The notes: generated from the sequence alone by a model not told the origin. Positions 11,500-25,171 are shown, numbered from the stretch's first letter. The stretch is DNA of 64,000 nucleotides from Hysterangium stoloniferum (GCA_015178975.1 WHVD01000124.1:186001-250000), one strand, 5' to 3'. Program-made: numbers and translations.

Positions 11500-13700
11500 T
11501 GCTGTGTATTTGTCCCGCTTGGTGTAGAATTTCTAGACCAGGATATGCAGCTGTTGCGATCCGTTCCCGGATGTTTCAATATCCGACTTCCGACTTCCGA
11601 CTTCCGACTTCTGACTATGGAACATCATAGTTACCATATCTTCCACATTCTTCCCTTATTCCACATTTGGTGATTTGTCTGTTGACAAGTATTCACTCGT
11701 TTGTTTATTATATTCCCATTTCAGATTACTTCCATTTCCATCTTATTGTGGTCTTAGTTTGTAGTACAATAACAAGAAGACTTATATTAGTTTCCATGAA
11801 TTTGTACTTTACTTTAGATCTGATATTGACTTAGTTTCTTGTTCCCTCTTCTGTCTTTCTGTACGCTCGATATTCGGAACTCTTCGGAACTCTGAATATC
11901 CATATCTTCCATCGTAAGTCTCACCTTTGAAATTGAGGACTTTTGAGCATTTGCATAGAGGTGCAGCACATAAGCTGAAGCCAACATCCTAACCCTATCC
12001 AATAGTTCCCAACTTCCCGGTGACTTTCTGATAGTTCCCGAATAAGTTCCGACATGGCACTTAACAGCAGTGTATACTGCCCCCTATGTGGCCAGTTGAC
12101 AATTGGTATTCTCGTAAGATCTGGCCCATTGCAACACTGTGTGGTCAGTGATGAGAATTATACGTTCACCTTCTATAAAAGGCTGGAAATGAACTAATTC
12201 CTCTTTGGCAGCTAGTGCTTCTTGTTCCATGGCTGAGTAGTTACATTCAGCCTTCTTGAGCGTGTGACTCCAGTAGGTGATGACATGCTCCATGGTGACA
12301 CTAGTATCATCAAAATCTGAAGCCCATGAATCCATCCAGGTGAATTCCGGTTCCTTGGTCTTATAATGAGTGATGAAAATGGGTACATCTCATGATTGAT
12401 CAAAGCCTGATTTTGCTTGGGAGTAGATCTTAGTGTCCTTTAAATCCCGAAGTGTTATCTTTTGCACTTGTTGAAGACAACATCCTAACACAAAGTCTGA
12501 AGCATCCGTGTATAGTTGATAAGGCATGCCACTCATAGGGTGCCCGAGTACTGGGGTGGACCTCAGCATGACTTTGATGTCTTCAAAAGCCCTGGTGTGC
12601 TCAGAATCCCAAGTCCAACAAATTCCTTTCTTGAGGAGGTTGAAGAGCAGGGCCACTGTCCAAGAGTAAAACGGTATGTATGTGGAGAAGTACAAAACCA
12701 TTCTGAGGAAATGTTGGAGATCCCCTATTTTTGTGGGGATAGCTAGTTCTAGGATAGTGGTGACCTTCTCTTGGTGGGTCAAAAAACTGAGTCTAGACAC
12801 CTTATGCCCCAATAATAGAATCAAGTTATATCCAACATAGCACTTTTTGGGCAAGAGAGTGATTCCTGCTGAAATTATGGCCTGTAGGACTTGGTCTAAA
12901 TGCTCTAGATGATCATCCCATGGCTTAGAAAAGATCACGAGGTTGTCAATATAAACTAGACAAAATATCCACAAGTAGGGTACAAGTACAGTTTGCATAA
13001 CCCTCTGGAAGATAGAGGGTCAATTCTGGAGTCTGAAGGGCATTCTCCTGAATTGCCACAGTCCTCAGTGGAATCTGAAGGCGGTCTTTGGTTTGTCTTC
13101 TTTGAACATTTCGAGTTGGGTGAAGCCAGCTAATGCATCGAAAGAGGATAGGATGTTGGATCCAGAAAGCACTTGCATGATCTCGGACTGACATGGTAAT
13201 GGGAATTCATCGGGGACCATGAGGCTGTTCAATTTCCAGTAGTCTATCACTACTCACAGTTTCCCATTGCAATAGACTATAAAGGCTGGTGCTCCCCAAG
13301 GACTCTTGGATGGTTCAATCACTCCCTGTTGAAACCAGGTATCCATTTGTTCATCAATGACTTTTCTGTTGGCCAGGGAAGTTTGAAACATTGCCATTGA
13401 AATAGGTTGCACACCCTCTTTCAGTGGGACACTGCTTAACATCTACTTGTCCTAAATGTCCATCCACTCCAAAGGCTTGGATGTTCTTAGTCAAGACTGA
13501 CCCCAAATGAGGGGAGATGTTGGCAGGAATGTCAGGCCCTAAATTAACCAACTTGTGTAAGTTTTCTGAGTGAAATGTTTCCATAGTGGTGACCTCTGAC
13601 ATTTTAGGGCTGGCTGGATCAAAGTCATCAGTGGATTCCTGTTTTAGGGATGATCCAGACAATCGAGGGTTGAAAACATGCTCCTCTTCCATCCTGGATA
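11500..13700 (-). pseudogene. Element G RT - RNase H region
   Basis: Minus-strand reverse transcriptase blocks (VYIDNLVIFS near 12940; FDALAGFTQLEM near 13130; TWFQQGVIEPSKSPWG near 13320) are followed by RNase H (LYTDASDFVLGCCLQQ near 12500; CNYSAMEQEALAAKE near 12210; ITDHTVLQWARSYENTN near 12110). Homology to element A 21480-23100 is continuous apart from the inserted solo LTR. It is broken in several places. Confidence 0.78.
11552..12066 (+). repeat. Solo LTR E
   Basis: A 515-bp insertion TGTTGCGAT...CACTTAACA splits the RNase H region of G. The flanks are GCAGC (11547-11551) and GCAGT (12067-12071). Without the insert the reading matches element B around 47290. It carries the motif GCAGCACATAAGCTGAAGCC (about 11962-11981), also present in LTRs C and F, and a short run of CGACTTC repeats near its start (11580-11612). 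Confidence 0.82.
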
Positions 13701-13985
13701 GGCTCTCTACTAGACTTAGGTGTCTAGGCCCATTTGTTCACATCATGAATTAATCCAACGGTTTTCCCTCATCTAATGACTCAATTGGCTGAAGTAATAC
13801 AATCCTGAGATTGACTAGCGATCTGGCCATTACATTGTTCAAACCTACTTTGACAATCTTCAAGAAATCTGAATCCAATTCAAATGTCAATGGAGACTTT
13901 ATTGGAAAAAGAGGCATGCTTCAATCTGGGTGAGTCAAATCATTTATTTCTGAGAAGATTTACAAGAAATCAAAATCTGAGACTT

Positions 13986-14493
13986 TTCAACCCTTCTACC
14001 ATATGATTATCTTCCAACTTCTTCTTTTTGACTTTCAAAGATTTTCTGACTTTCGAAGGTTACTGATTTTGGAAGATTTCCAACTTTAAAATATTTTGAT
14101 TTTTGAAGATTTTGACTTTTTGAAGATTTTGACTTTTTGAAGATTTTGACTTTTTGAAGATTTTGACTTTTTGAAGATTTTGACTTTTTGAAGATTTTGA
14201 CTTTTTGAAGATTTTGACTTGTCAACTATTTCAACTTTTTGACTATTTGACTTTTTGACTTTTTGACTTTTTGACTTTTCAAAGATTTCGAACTTTGAAA
14301 TATTTCCGACTTTGAAATATTTCCGACTTTGAAATATTTCCGACTTTGAATATTTCTGACTACCAAATATTTTCAACTTTCAGATATTTCTGACTTTTTG
14401 ATTTTCTTGATCAAATCAATATTCAAGTGAAATCTGGGACTATCAATTCAATCACAATTCAACCTTGTGGACTCAGTCATAAAAGGGGAATAT
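13986..14493 (+). mobile_element. 3' tail of an LTR element with 17-bp tandem repeats
   Basis: The stretch has no homology to G. It contains a 17-bp tandem array, then unique sequence ending in an AAAAGGGGAATAT purine tract at about 14479-14492, directly before an LTR-like TGTCACGAATG start. That arrangement fits the end of a plus-strand LTR element. No coding region is visible. Confidence 0.4.
14085..14395. repeat. 17-bp tandem repeat array
   Basis: About seven copies of the 17-bp unit GACTTTTTGAAGATTTT (about 14100-14220). After a GACTTTTT run comes a second block of about four copies of a related 17-bp unit, CGACTTTGAAATATTTC (about 14280-14360). The shared length and GACTTT core suggest one array that has split into two variants. 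Open frames across it are Lys/Ser repeats and not genes. Confidence 0.8.
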
Positions 14494-14827
14494 TGTCACG
14501 AATGTATAAGCTTAAATTTCGATAATATTCAAATTAACTTTCTTCAACATTCCTTCAACATTCCTTTGACTTTCTGAGACTCGACTTCTGACTCAACTAT
14601 TCTTCAACAATATCTTGGACAATCTCGAATATCTTCGACTTGTCTCAGTTTGATGTCATTGATGATTTCACTTTGATATCATATTATCATCATAGGTAAA
14701 TGATATATAGTATAAAAGGGCAATGATAGAAGCAAAGGAAGTCAGTCAGAAACCTGTATCTTAATCTGTATTCAACTTCTATTTAATATTCCTTTGACAT
14801 AATTATTTGTGAGCCTCTGTGTCCTAT
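14494..14827 (+). repeat. Probable LTR fragment H
   Basis: It begins TGTCACGAATG right after a purine tract and contains a TATA-like TATATAGTATAAAAGG at about 14708-14724. It is cut by the left end of element B at 14828. No second copy lies in the window, so the call rests on position and promoter-like content only. Confidence 0.4.
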
Positions 14828-15037
14828 TGTGAAGAGTGGTGGAAGTTCTAACCATTCTATATACAAAGAATATCGACCATTTAGGTATGACACAACAATG
14901 TATTGACTATCTAAGTCTAATACAGACCAAAGTGTGTATTGACTATCTAGTTCAATACAGTTGAAAGGATTAGCTATCTTAAGTAGAATAGATATGTAGC
15001 TAAGAAGACTGAAAGAGAATTGACTTTGAAGTGTGAT

Positions 15038-15759
15038 TGTTAAGAACTGAAAACTGACTAATGTCGGTGGCCGACAGGGACTGATCGGAAGGACTTGGCT
15101 TCAGCTTATGTGCTGCGCCCTTGCAAATATCCATAGGATGTCCTTAAATTTCGGGCGGGCGAAGACTAATCCTAATGAGTACCTTTCGGCGTGATACTGA
15201 TCGGAACCGAAGGACAAGTCGAGCGTCGGGCCAAGGGGTTGGGGCCGGGAGTGGGCAAGCGCACGCGAAGGCGGATGGGGGGATTCTTAGTGTGAGACTG
15301 ATACAGGCGTATGAGGGTATTCTGAGTCGATATTCTGATTGCCTAGTAACTACAACTACAGCAGGTTCATATACAAGTAACAGGTGTCTGGAAAATACTA
15401 ATGGGGAGAAGGGCGGAACACGGTATTAACAATAAGCTTGACTAGGAACGGGAAGTTTATGATTAGTTCGGAGGCCGATGATAACCGAGAGCGGGATTAC
15501 GATAAAAGGAAATAGTTCAAGGACTACAAATATAGATAGACATATGCGAAACATAAGATTGGACGGATCAACATAATAAAGGGGATGTATCAAAGTTTGA
15601 CCAGACAATACGAGTTATTTTGACGTGGGCGTGAACGGAGTTTGATCTTCACGAAAACATTCATCAGCTTCGGAGCTGATGGTTTCCGAGAGGATGACTT
15701 GAAACGTTGACAAGTGGCGATAACCTCGGGACTGATAGGGTTGCGACACGGTCGTAACA
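15038..15759 (-). repeat. Solo LTR C
   Basis: A 722-bp insertion in the B LTR with perfect TGTTA...TAACA ends and a perfect GTGAT duplication (15033-15037 and 15760-15764). Read on the minus strand it begins TGTTACGACCG, like LTR F. It has the GCAGCACATAAGCTGAAGCC motif near its 3' end (minus strand, about 15098-15117). Its GC content is higher than that of its surroundings. The open frame at 15175-15429 lies inside and is not supported as a gene. Confidence 0.88.
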
Positions 15760-16188
15760 GTGATTCTGAGTGACTGCTCGAGTGATTAAGGAAATAACAA
15801 GAGAGTTGAACAAACAGAGTAGTGTGGATGTAGTCCATGCGGATTGAGATAACGGTTCGAGTTTCAACTAGTATAGTTCAAAACTGTGATAGCACTGATA
15901 GTTAAAGCCCATCTGTGATGGTCGAGACAATACCCCAATCACAACTTGCAGGACACTAAGTGGGTGTCTGGGCAAGTTGTGGTTACAGGGTAAAAAGTGT
16001 CTGAGTTCTAACTATGGGTGCTAGAATACATAGGTCTGGCATGTATGCACCCACAAGATGTACCGAATGCATAGGTCATCAAAGTAAATATATGTGTTAA
16101 TAAAATAGAGAGAAAATAGAAATAATAATGGAAATACATATAGTGTGGGCTTGTCTGGACTATATTTCAGAGTATATTTCACAGTACC

Positions 16189-16794
16189 TGTGAAGGGTAT
16201 GCATATATCACGATTGGACTGTGGAATAAGAGACATATTATAGTACTTTATTATCTAGTTCTCTATTTTTTTTCTTTAATTCTCTATATCTTTCGAGCAT
16301 ACCCTTATTTCTTAGTTCGAAGCCTTGTGTATATCTATGGGTGCTCTCAGCACCAAATGACAAGACACTTTTACCCAGCAGACACCACCTCGTAACAACT
16401 CAGACGTTGAATAGTGAGAGGTGTCAAAGGTAATATCTCTGCTACCCATAAAGGTAGCGTCTTCTTGCATAACTAATAGTATTTGGACTCGAACCGTGAA
16501 GGTCGAGTTCCACTCTCAAGACTCTGCGCTCATTGACACTGTAGTCGACTCGCACTGCTATCTCTCCTACTTCTAGCTACCAGTTGTACTGTAAGGGTCA
16601 ACTCTTCTATTCTCTAGTTCTAGTCATCATGAGCAACTGTACAGTTGCTCTTGTGACATGTAGTGCATCCCTATACTAGTACTATCAGTCTAGTAATCTA
16701 TAGTATTGTACTGAACGGTCAATACTTTCTAATAGTAGTTGAATAAACACTATTCTTCGTATATTGAGCGGTCAGAATCTATTGACTCTTCACA
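16189..16794 (+). repeat. 5' LTR of element A
   Basis: A 606-bp LTR, TGTGAAGGG...CTCTTCACA (7-bp inverted ends). It contains the 20-bp palindrome GAGCAACTGTACAGTTGCTC at 16631-16650. A TGGTGATCCGGG stretch follows directly and is the likely primer-binding site region. Confidence 0.93.
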
Positions 16795-16871
16795 GTGGTG
16801 ATCCGGGCCGGACCGTTCTTTTCCTACAAGGAAAGATCTTATTATTTGACTACTAAGACTCGAACACGTGA

Positions 16872-19800
16872 ATGACTACGGGCAAGAACCAAACACCAAG
16901 GTCTTCATCAACTCCGAGTAGTTCCATGCCTCGTCAAAAATTTGCTAACTTAGAACCACACCGTAATGTCACTTTGAGGAAGTCTTCGTCAACTTTTCAA
17001 GGATCAGCTCCTCTGGAGGATCCCCCCGGAGTAGTAGCTGGATCGTCAACAAACATTCCCCCCGATCCACCTGAGGAACACTCATCACCCGGGCAGTTGA
17101 ACACCCCTGGAGTCAACATTGAGTCTAGTCGAGCACCCGAGCCCATTCTCACATTCCCTCCGAGACAGGTTATCCTTAAGCAGTTCCTCGGAGGTCATAT
17201 GGTTTACGCTCAGCCCATAGACTTGCAATGGGATATGTACTACACCGATCGAATCTCCAAGGATCAGGTTACTCCCTTTGTGGAGGAGTACAATATGGAT
17301 TACCCCATTTTGCCAGTGACTGTAGCAGTCTGGTTAGGTCGTTATCAGGCGATCTTATCAGCGCGGGATTTATTCACGTGACCAGGGAACCTTGAGGACT
17401 TGACCCGATTGAGCCCCGAATGGTCGAACGAGGTGACAACCGCTATGGAAGGAGGAAGAAGGATTCTCAAGCAGGAGGTGTTCTCTCTATTCCTTGAAGC
17501 GCTTTGTACGCATGATGATGCGTTGCAGATCCTACACGTCCTGCTCAGCAGAGATCATGTTGTGCCTAAGGTTGACTACCAGTACATGTACATCCATATG
17601 TTGGAGGAGTCTCTCAATGGAGTCACGCCAAATCTATTGTTTGCATACTTCACTTTAAGGGGTCGGCTGAAGCGAAATCAAAGAAGACTCAATAAAATGG
17701 TTTTAGAGGTACTCCTCCCCTATAATGACTCGATTCAGGTCCCCGATTCGCCTCTCTCCATGTGAAGAGTCGATAGATTCTGACCGCTCAATATACGAAG
17801 AATAGTGTTTGTTCAACTACTATTAGAAAGTATTGACCATTCAGTACAATAGTATAGATTACTAGACTGAAAGTACTAGTATAGGGACGCACTACATGTC
17901 ACAAGAGCAACTGTACAGTTGCTCTTGATGACTAAAACTAGAGAATAGGAGAGTTGACCCTTACAGTACAACTGGTAACTAGAAGTAAGAGAGATAATCA
18001 GCGGAAGACTGAATATCTAGGGTAAAGAGATAGCAGCACGAGTCGACTACAGTGTTGACGAGTGCAGAGTCTTGAGAGTGGAACTCGACCTTCGCGGTTT
18101 GAGTCCGAATACTATTAGTTATGCAAGGAGACGCTACCCTTATGGGTAGCAGAGATATTACCTTTGACACCTCTTGCTATTCGACGTCTGAGCCGTTACG
18201 AGGTGGTGTCTGCTGGGTAAAAGTGTCTTGTTCTTTGGCGCCGAGAGCGCCCATAGATATACACAAGGCTTTGAACTAAGAAATAAGGGTATGCTCGAAA
18301 GATATAGAGAATTAAAGAAAAGAAATAGAGAACTAGATAATAAAGTACTATAATACGTCTATTATTCCACAGTCCAAATGTGATATATGCATACCCTTCA
18401 CACTCCACGACTAATTCGTTCGTTCGCAACCTAAATGGGTCTCCTGATACTCATTTCCTATATTCTCTCAACCGTCCCATGATATTGGAGGATTTTCCAC
18501 TGGATATGAGGACACAGGTGATAGAACACCTTCAGGCAAAGAGGATTGAGGTCTGTGCTCCTTTTCATCAACCTCAGCCCCGTTGACTTCTGAACACGAC
18601 AGAGATTGAGAGACAAATTGCGATGGAATCCGGCTCAGCACCTCCCCAGGGAGATCATCGTTCTCGCATTGCATTTGAAGGAGTCTCAAACAGTCCTAAC
18701 TTTGGGAACGAGGTGACCACTGTCAGAAACCAATCAGTCGCGAGCAAGGGTTGACATCTTTTTCTACAGCATTCACTGAGGGTATAGCTGGCCCAGTTGC
18801 TGGTCGAGGATCACTGAACTCAGACGGTCCCCACCATTCTCTACCGATTGCTTCGAATCCTTTCTTACCATCAGGAGGACCCCCTAGTGATTCATCTGGG
18901 AGTTTGAATACTTCAGACCGAGAAGGGAATTCAGGACGTGGGGAGCACCACAATGGAGTGCATAACACCCCCTTTCGAACTCCGATGCGGTCTCAAGCTA
19001 GCGTGCTTATCGATGACTTACCTAAGGACAAGAAGATCACTCTTAACACCAATGACATCAAGATCAAATGGTCTGACCTCCCTGAATACGACGGAGCCCA
19101 ATCCAAGGCCCTGGATTATATCATGGACATCATGAGTCTTGTGGAAGTATCAGACTCTTTGAGTGCGCTGTTAGGAGTTGCTCTGCCAAGATGACTCACG
19201 GGAAATGCTAAGGTCTGGTGGAGCACCCTAGACCATGAGCATCGTACTGAATTCAGTCAGTCTCATGGGTCATTTCTTTGGGGCATTGTGGAAGGATTGC
19301 TTGGAACTCGCTGGCGTGAATCCTTGGCCTTAGAATGGGAAGCCATGAAATTTTGACAAGCCAGACATGATCGTGAGACATCCGTCCACTATATCCAGCG
19401 GAGAGTTAAACTTTCTCGTTTCCTGTACGGGTTCCACCAAGACAGAGGGGATGAAACGTGCAGACTCATTCTCACGCTGCCTACGGAATGGCTCTACCTT
19501 CTTCAAGGACAACCCATCGACGACATCATGAGTTTGCAGACTTATGCTAATAACCTGCAAGAGGCTCTGATCAACGCTTGTGTCCAAACACACTGGGAAC
19601 ATTACCAGTTCCAGAAACCACGTGTAATGTTATCAGAAGGTCAGGAATTGGATTTTAGGGCCACGGATGACCTCTCTTCACCTGACCATGTTCTCATCAG
19701 TGAGACTAATGAGAGAGCCTCGATGAGAAGGATCATCCCAGACACTGCTAACCCGATGCAGGGAAAGCATCACGGAAAAATATTCTTTGAGAGGAGTAAC

Positions 19801-19998
19801 AAGAAGAGCTCAGTCAAACCCACCAAGGAATGTTGGATATGTGGAAGTCTGGAGCATTTTAAGATAGATTGCCCCCACCTGGCAAAATGTCTCATTATGT
19901 CTCTATCAACAAATGCTCCGCACAGGATATGTTGGAGGAAACTGAGGAGCAAAGGTTATATGAAGCGGTTCATGGACTATCTATACAAGGACAAGTAA
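16872..19998 (+). pseudogene. Element A gag region
   Basis: A Ser/Pro-rich N-terminal part (16872-17381) leads into capsid-like sequence. After the solo LTR at 17761-18402, capsid blocks resume about 18750-19600, followed by a CCHC zinc knuckle CWICGSLEHFKIDC (19831-19875). The region is broken, with a few interruptions besides the insertion. The capsid fold is inferred from position and the zinc knuckle, since sequence similarity to other gag proteins is not obvious. Confidence 0.7.
17761..18402 (-). repeat. Solo LTR, LTR-A family, in reverse inside element A
   Basis: A 642-bp LTR, TGTGAAGAG...CCCTTCACA, opposite in orientation to element A and flanked by perfect CTCCA duplications (17756-17760 and 18403-18407). 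A relative therefore inserted into A and was later reduced to a single LTR. The palindrome is at 17905-17924. Confidence 0.92.
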
Positions 19999-20491
19999 AT
20001 AGCTCTGATGACGAATTGACTATTGTTCCCATTTATGCACCCCGAGTCAGAGATGATTTAGTAAGGGAGGAAAATCGAACGATTGGTGAAACTCTTCTGT
20101 CTGAGGTCTACATATCCATACTCACTGCAGATTTCTTCGAAAAGGGAGATTGGTTGAGTGCACATTGGCAGGACCCTAAAGGCCTGACCAAGAATCACCA
20201 TCAGACTCAGGGTTATCACAAGCAAATCAGCTTGGACCCGCTCTGTTCACCTGGAGCTGACATTGACACATTCCCATTTGATCCTGGAAACCCCCCTGAC
20301 TTACTACCATATGATGACTCAGATTCGGAGGACAGCAACAGCAATCCGGCATTGGATTCCCCCTCGAAACATATTCCTTGTTGAAGTGAGCGCAGGAATG
20401 TAAGCCTGTCCCTGCGCAAGGAAAGTAGGAGGCCTAGAATCCAATACCCTCGTCCCAGTCGACTGATGAAGGAAGATACTACGATCCTTTA

Positions 20492-23400
20492 TTGAAAACA
20501 CCCAGTGGTTATTCTAGCATAGGAGTTGCCGCGCTCCATATTTTCGGTCATGTAGGAACTCCCGATTCTCCCGAACACGTTAAAGTCAGAATGGACACGG
20601 GAGCGGATCTTTCCCTCATATCGGAGGAATTCTACAAAGGGCTGCAGGGCCAGTATAAGTTGAAACAGGGACTCAAGGTATCTCTAATCCAGCTCACAGG
20701 TAACACCAAGGTCATCGGATATGTTAATATTCCTATTTACCTGGAGGACGACAGTGGCATTTTACTGAAGTTCACAGCAGAAACTTATGTCGTTAGAGGA
20801 ATGATGGTGCCAATTCTCTTAGGAGAAGATTTCCATGTTAACTATGAAATTGGTACCCTAAGAGATCAGCTGTTGGGATCTAGGCTTATTCTCCCAGGAT
20901 GACAGGGTTTTATTCCAGCCAGTTCTTCCAAGGAACCTCAACCTTTGACCTTCACCATCAACAAGGCCCCTTTTGGGAAGCATCCGAAGGAGCAACCCAA
21001 ACTCACCTCTCTTCCCAATAAAGGTGTGCGTACTGAAAGAGTTGCACAAGCCTTGGAAGACTGCACCATTGATCCGGAGACAGCCAGACTAGTGCCTATT
21101 TTTGTCGAGGACCTAATGGGTGAGGAGTGGATCATCGAAGGAATCGTATTACAAAATGAGGACGGTTCCATATTAGCCACCCCAATCATGGCAATTTCAA
21201 GGAATAGCATGTCAGTACCCTTGGCCAATCCATCGTTAACCCCTAAGATTGTCCGACAAGGGGAGACAATCGGGATAATTCACGACCCCACTCGTTGGGC
21301 TCACAAGCCCAGGTCACTTAAGGAGAAGGATTTAATGGCAGCCAGCATGACCAAGATTGCACACCTTATCGAAAGTCTCTCTCAACTTGAGGAGGACCGT
21401 CAATCCGCCTCAGAAAGGCCTAAGCCACCTGTTGAACCAGAGATTGCAGACAATTTCGAACTGCCCGGTCCTAAGATGGCCGTGGTGGCTGATAATGAGA
21501 AATTGGCCTCAGAGGATCTCCACAAGCTGGTCAATTTGGGACCAGATATACCAACAGAAGTTCTGCCACGTCTCAGATCAGTTTTGACTGAGAACGTTAA
21601 GGCTTTTGGAGTCGACGGACGGTTAGGGCAAGTGGAATGCAGAGTCCCTATCCCCTTGAAAGAGGGCGCCCAGCCCATCTCCATGCCTATGTTCCCCTCT
21701 TCCCCTGCCAATAGGAGAGTTATAGACGAGCAAATGGATACCTGGTTTGAGCAGGGTGTCATCAGGCCATCTAAAAGTCCCTGGGGGGTGCCAGCTTTCA
21801 TAGTATATCGCAATGGTAAACCACGGGTGGTCATTGACTACCGGAAACTCAATCATCTCACTGTTCCAGACAAATTCCCTTTACCACCTCAATCAGAGAT
21901 CATGCAAGCCCTGTGGGGGTCAAACATCCTCTCTTCTTTCGATGCGTTAGCTGGGTTTACTCAATTAGAAATGTTAGAGGACGATAAGCCCAAAACAGCC
22001 TTCAGATCTCACAGAGGGCTGTGGCAATTTAAAAGGATGCTGTTCGGGCTTAGAAACAGTCCCTCCATGTTTCAGCATGTTATGCAAACAGTTTTAGCAC
22101 CCTACCTATGGATCTTTTGTTTGGTTTACATCGATGACATAGTAATATTCTCTAAGAATTGGGATGATCATCTGCTTCACCTAAATCAGGTGCTCGGCGC
22201 TATTGCTGCAGCCGGCATCACTCTCTCTCCCAAGAAATGTTTTATCGGATATAATTCGATCTTGTTGTTGGGTCATAAAGTATCCAGGTTGGGTTTCTCA
22301 ACCCACCAAGAGAAAGTTCGCACTATATTGGAACTGGCCCAACCCACTAAGGTTTCTGAACTGCAACGGTTCCTTGGGATGGACCTTTACTTTTCGGCAT
22401 ATATACCATTCTATTCATGGATGGTGTCCCCTTTATTCTCACTCCTAAAGAAGGGAACACCTTGGACGTGGACCGCTGAACATGTCAGAGCTTACGAGGA
22501 TGTTAAAGCCATGCTAGGAGCAACACTGGTGCTGGGACATCCAGTTAGTGGGATGCCCTATTGGCTATATACAGACGCTTCGGATTTTGCCCTAGGCTGT
22601 TGTCTCCAGCAAGTTCAGAAGATGGCTTTGGGAGACTTAATGGACACTAAAATCTATGCCCAAGCCAAGTTGGCTTTCGACCACGCACAGGATGTGCCAT
22701 CCTTCATTCATCAGTATAAAACCAAACAGCCCGAGATTGAGTGGTCGGACTCGTGGGGACCCACCTTCGAGGCAACCGAAGTTATCATCGAACGAGTCAT
22801 CGCATATTGGAGTTGTACTCTGAAAAGTGCTGAATGTAACTATTCCGCCATGGAACGGGAAGCGTTAGCAGTGAAGGAAGGACTAGTCCACTTCCAACCC
22901 TTCATTGAAGGTGAACATGTTCTGCTCATTACGGACCATGCAGCTCTGCGATGGGCTAGATCATATGAGAACACTAATTGTCGACTAGCCACATGGGGGG
23001 CGATATATGCTGCATTTCCAGGTCTCGAGATTCTACACCGAGCAGGAAGAGTTCACAGCAACGTGGACCCACTGTCCAGACTCCCTCGAGTACCAGCCTT
23101 CGTGAGCCCTATTAGAGATGACTTGCAAGCTATCACCTCGACCTCTCTGGACAAGAGTACCGAGGAAAATATATGGAAGGACGAACCTGCTAAGAAGGTG
23201 GTCTTCTCTATCACATCCAATTCTATGGAACCTTTTGGAGGAACTCAAAAGGTCTGACAGTCAGAATGGGATTCTCATAATGCAGTAAGGGATGATCAGG
23301 AAGACGAGTTTGACTTTGCATTGCATCATCCTCAGCTGCTAATCAGTATCGAGGAGGGATACATAAAGAAGTTTCTAGAGGGTTACTCAAAAGACCCCAT

Positions 23401-24810
23401 CTTCAAGAATCTATACGCTCTAGATACCCCTTCACCCAATGTGGTTGTTACTCCTTCTCACTACTTTGTGGGAACAAACAGACTCCTGTACTTTCGTGAC
23501 TTGGACTGGAAAAGTCGAGTCTGTGTGCCCAGTACCATGACTAACTCTATCTTAAAGCTGGTACATGATAACCCTTTTGAGGGAGCACATGCCGGAGGTC
23601 AGTGATTATTCAAGCTAATGAAAGACCGGTTCTTTTGGCCAAAAATGCTGCAAGATTGCGTGTTGTACGTGCATACCTGCGACATCTGCCAAAAGACCAA
23701 GATTGATCGCACCGCTCGTCAAGGAGCCCTCAGACCTGCCGACATACCTTTTAGGCCTTTCGAAGTAGTTTCTATGGACTTGATCACTGGACTACCCGAC
23801 TCAGGAAAGGATTTGTATTCTGCAGTCTTTGTCGCTGTTGATAAATTGACGCATTTTGCTATTTCAATACCTACTTTCTCGAACCTTACGGCTGAAGGAT
23901 TTGCACAAATATTTGTCAAACAGGTGGCCAGCCCCTTCGGACTGCCCTCTCGAATAATCTGTGATCGGGACAAGAGATGGACCTGCAGGTTCTGGCGGGA
24001 AGTCTATGGATGGACAAACAGAGAATATGAATGCGACCATAGAACAGATGCTTCGAGCCTATTGTGCTTCCGCTAGGGAGAGCTGGTCCCAATGGATTGA
24101 GGTGGTTGTCCACACGTACAACTCAACCATTCACAGTTCCATGAACTACGCTCTGGCCTTTTTATTAATGGGATACCTTCCAAGAGGAATGTCTCGAGTT
24201 CTAGGAGGTGATGAACCCCTAGTCCCTAGAGAACTATCAGACAGCCCTATGGCCGACCAATGGATTCTCGAACTAGAAAATCATAGACAGATGGCATGGG
24301 ATTCAATCACTCGAGCCCAAGAAATTCAAGCATGAGTGTATAACAAGAAGCAAAGACCTGTAGAAGATATCTCTGAGGGAGACCTCATATTGGTGAACCC
24401 CCACTCCCTTGAACTGGTGGAAGTCAAGGGAACTGGGAAGAAACTAATACAAAGACGGATTGGACCGTTCGAGGTCCTGGAGAAACTGAACCCTCAAGTT
24501 TTTAGGCTTAAGATTCCCCCAGAGTATCCAATGCATCCAGTCATTAACTGGGACTATCTATGGAAATACCAACCCTCTCCTCCCAACCTTGGTCCAAGAC
24601 CCCAACTTGAGAACCTATGAGAGTTGAAACCAGATCATGAAGAATATGAGGTCGAAGCTATTGTTGGACATAGAAAACAGTGAAACCGTCTGTTATTTAG
24701 GGTGTGCTGGAAAGGTTACAGACCTGAAGAGGATTCGTGGTTAAACAGTACTAACCTCAGAAACGCTCCGGCACTTCTGAGGGCATACAAGGCGCTGTTC
24801 AAAATCTAAC
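20492..24810 (+). pseudogene. Element A pol region (PR, RT, RNase H, IN, chromodomain)
   Basis: Protease active site VRMDTGADLSLIS (about 20584-20622). Reverse transcriptase about 21600-22450 with FDALAGFTQLEM, GLRNSPSMFQ and the catalytic YIDDIVIFS (22127-22153). RNase H about 22550-23080 (LYTDASDFALGCCL, ITDHAALRWA). Integrase zinc-binding part about 23560-23720 (HTCDICQKTK). Integrase core about 23760-24300 (SMDLITGLPD). GPF module about 24450-24520. Chromodomain about 24640-24810 (EEYEVEAIVGHRK, CWKGYRPEEDSW). Most of the RT-RNase H part is open over 770 codons. The whole has a few breaks. Confidence 0.88.
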
Positions 24811-25171
24811 AGAATATATGCGCTTGAGGAATCATCTATTCTATCTTTTATTCCATTTCTTTCGTAACTTCCTTTCAGAAACATCTCAGTTGTTCAGTGA
24901 GCCATCTCATTGGCTTTTATTCTCTTTTATTTTTTCTCTCCTTCCGGTCGGTTGGGACAACCATTCATTGACAGTGGACACATTTACCCCAAAACCCAGC
25001 CACAATTAACGAATCTCGTTTAACGTCCAACCGAGCGGAGTTTCAATTCAATATATATATAAAAAAAGTACACATAAATTCGCATAAATTTTCTTTATCT
25101 TTCATACCACGTCCTTCACCTATCTGCAGTTCTCCCCTCTACTTTCAACTCCACCACCTTGCCGCGCTACG

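Larger units (their letters stand above)
7435..13985 (-). mobile_element. Element G: chromovirus of the A/B family, broken
   Basis: A minus-strand Gypsy copy with an LTR-A'-type 3' LTR at 7435-7838, an accessory coding region at about 8050-8900, a chromodomain about 9260-9085, integrase about 10345-9290 (continuing right of a solo LTR to about 11230), RNase H about 12700-12070 and RT about 13450-12700. Protein blocks are shared with element A, for example LHKLVNLGPDIP, RRIGPFEVLEK and NPFEGAHAGGQ. Two solo LTRs sit inside it (10345-10987, 11552-12066). No gag or 5' LTR is recognisable, so the copy looks 5'-incomplete. It is old, with many interruptions. Confidence 0.82.

Noticed and set aside
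14007-14376. Lys/Ser-rich repeat proteins on the minus strand
   Set aside because: They are translations of the 17-bp tandem repeat, with no real gene signals.
15175-15429. Arg/Gly-rich small gene
   Set aside because: It lies wholly inside solo LTR C and has no homologue or supporting signals.
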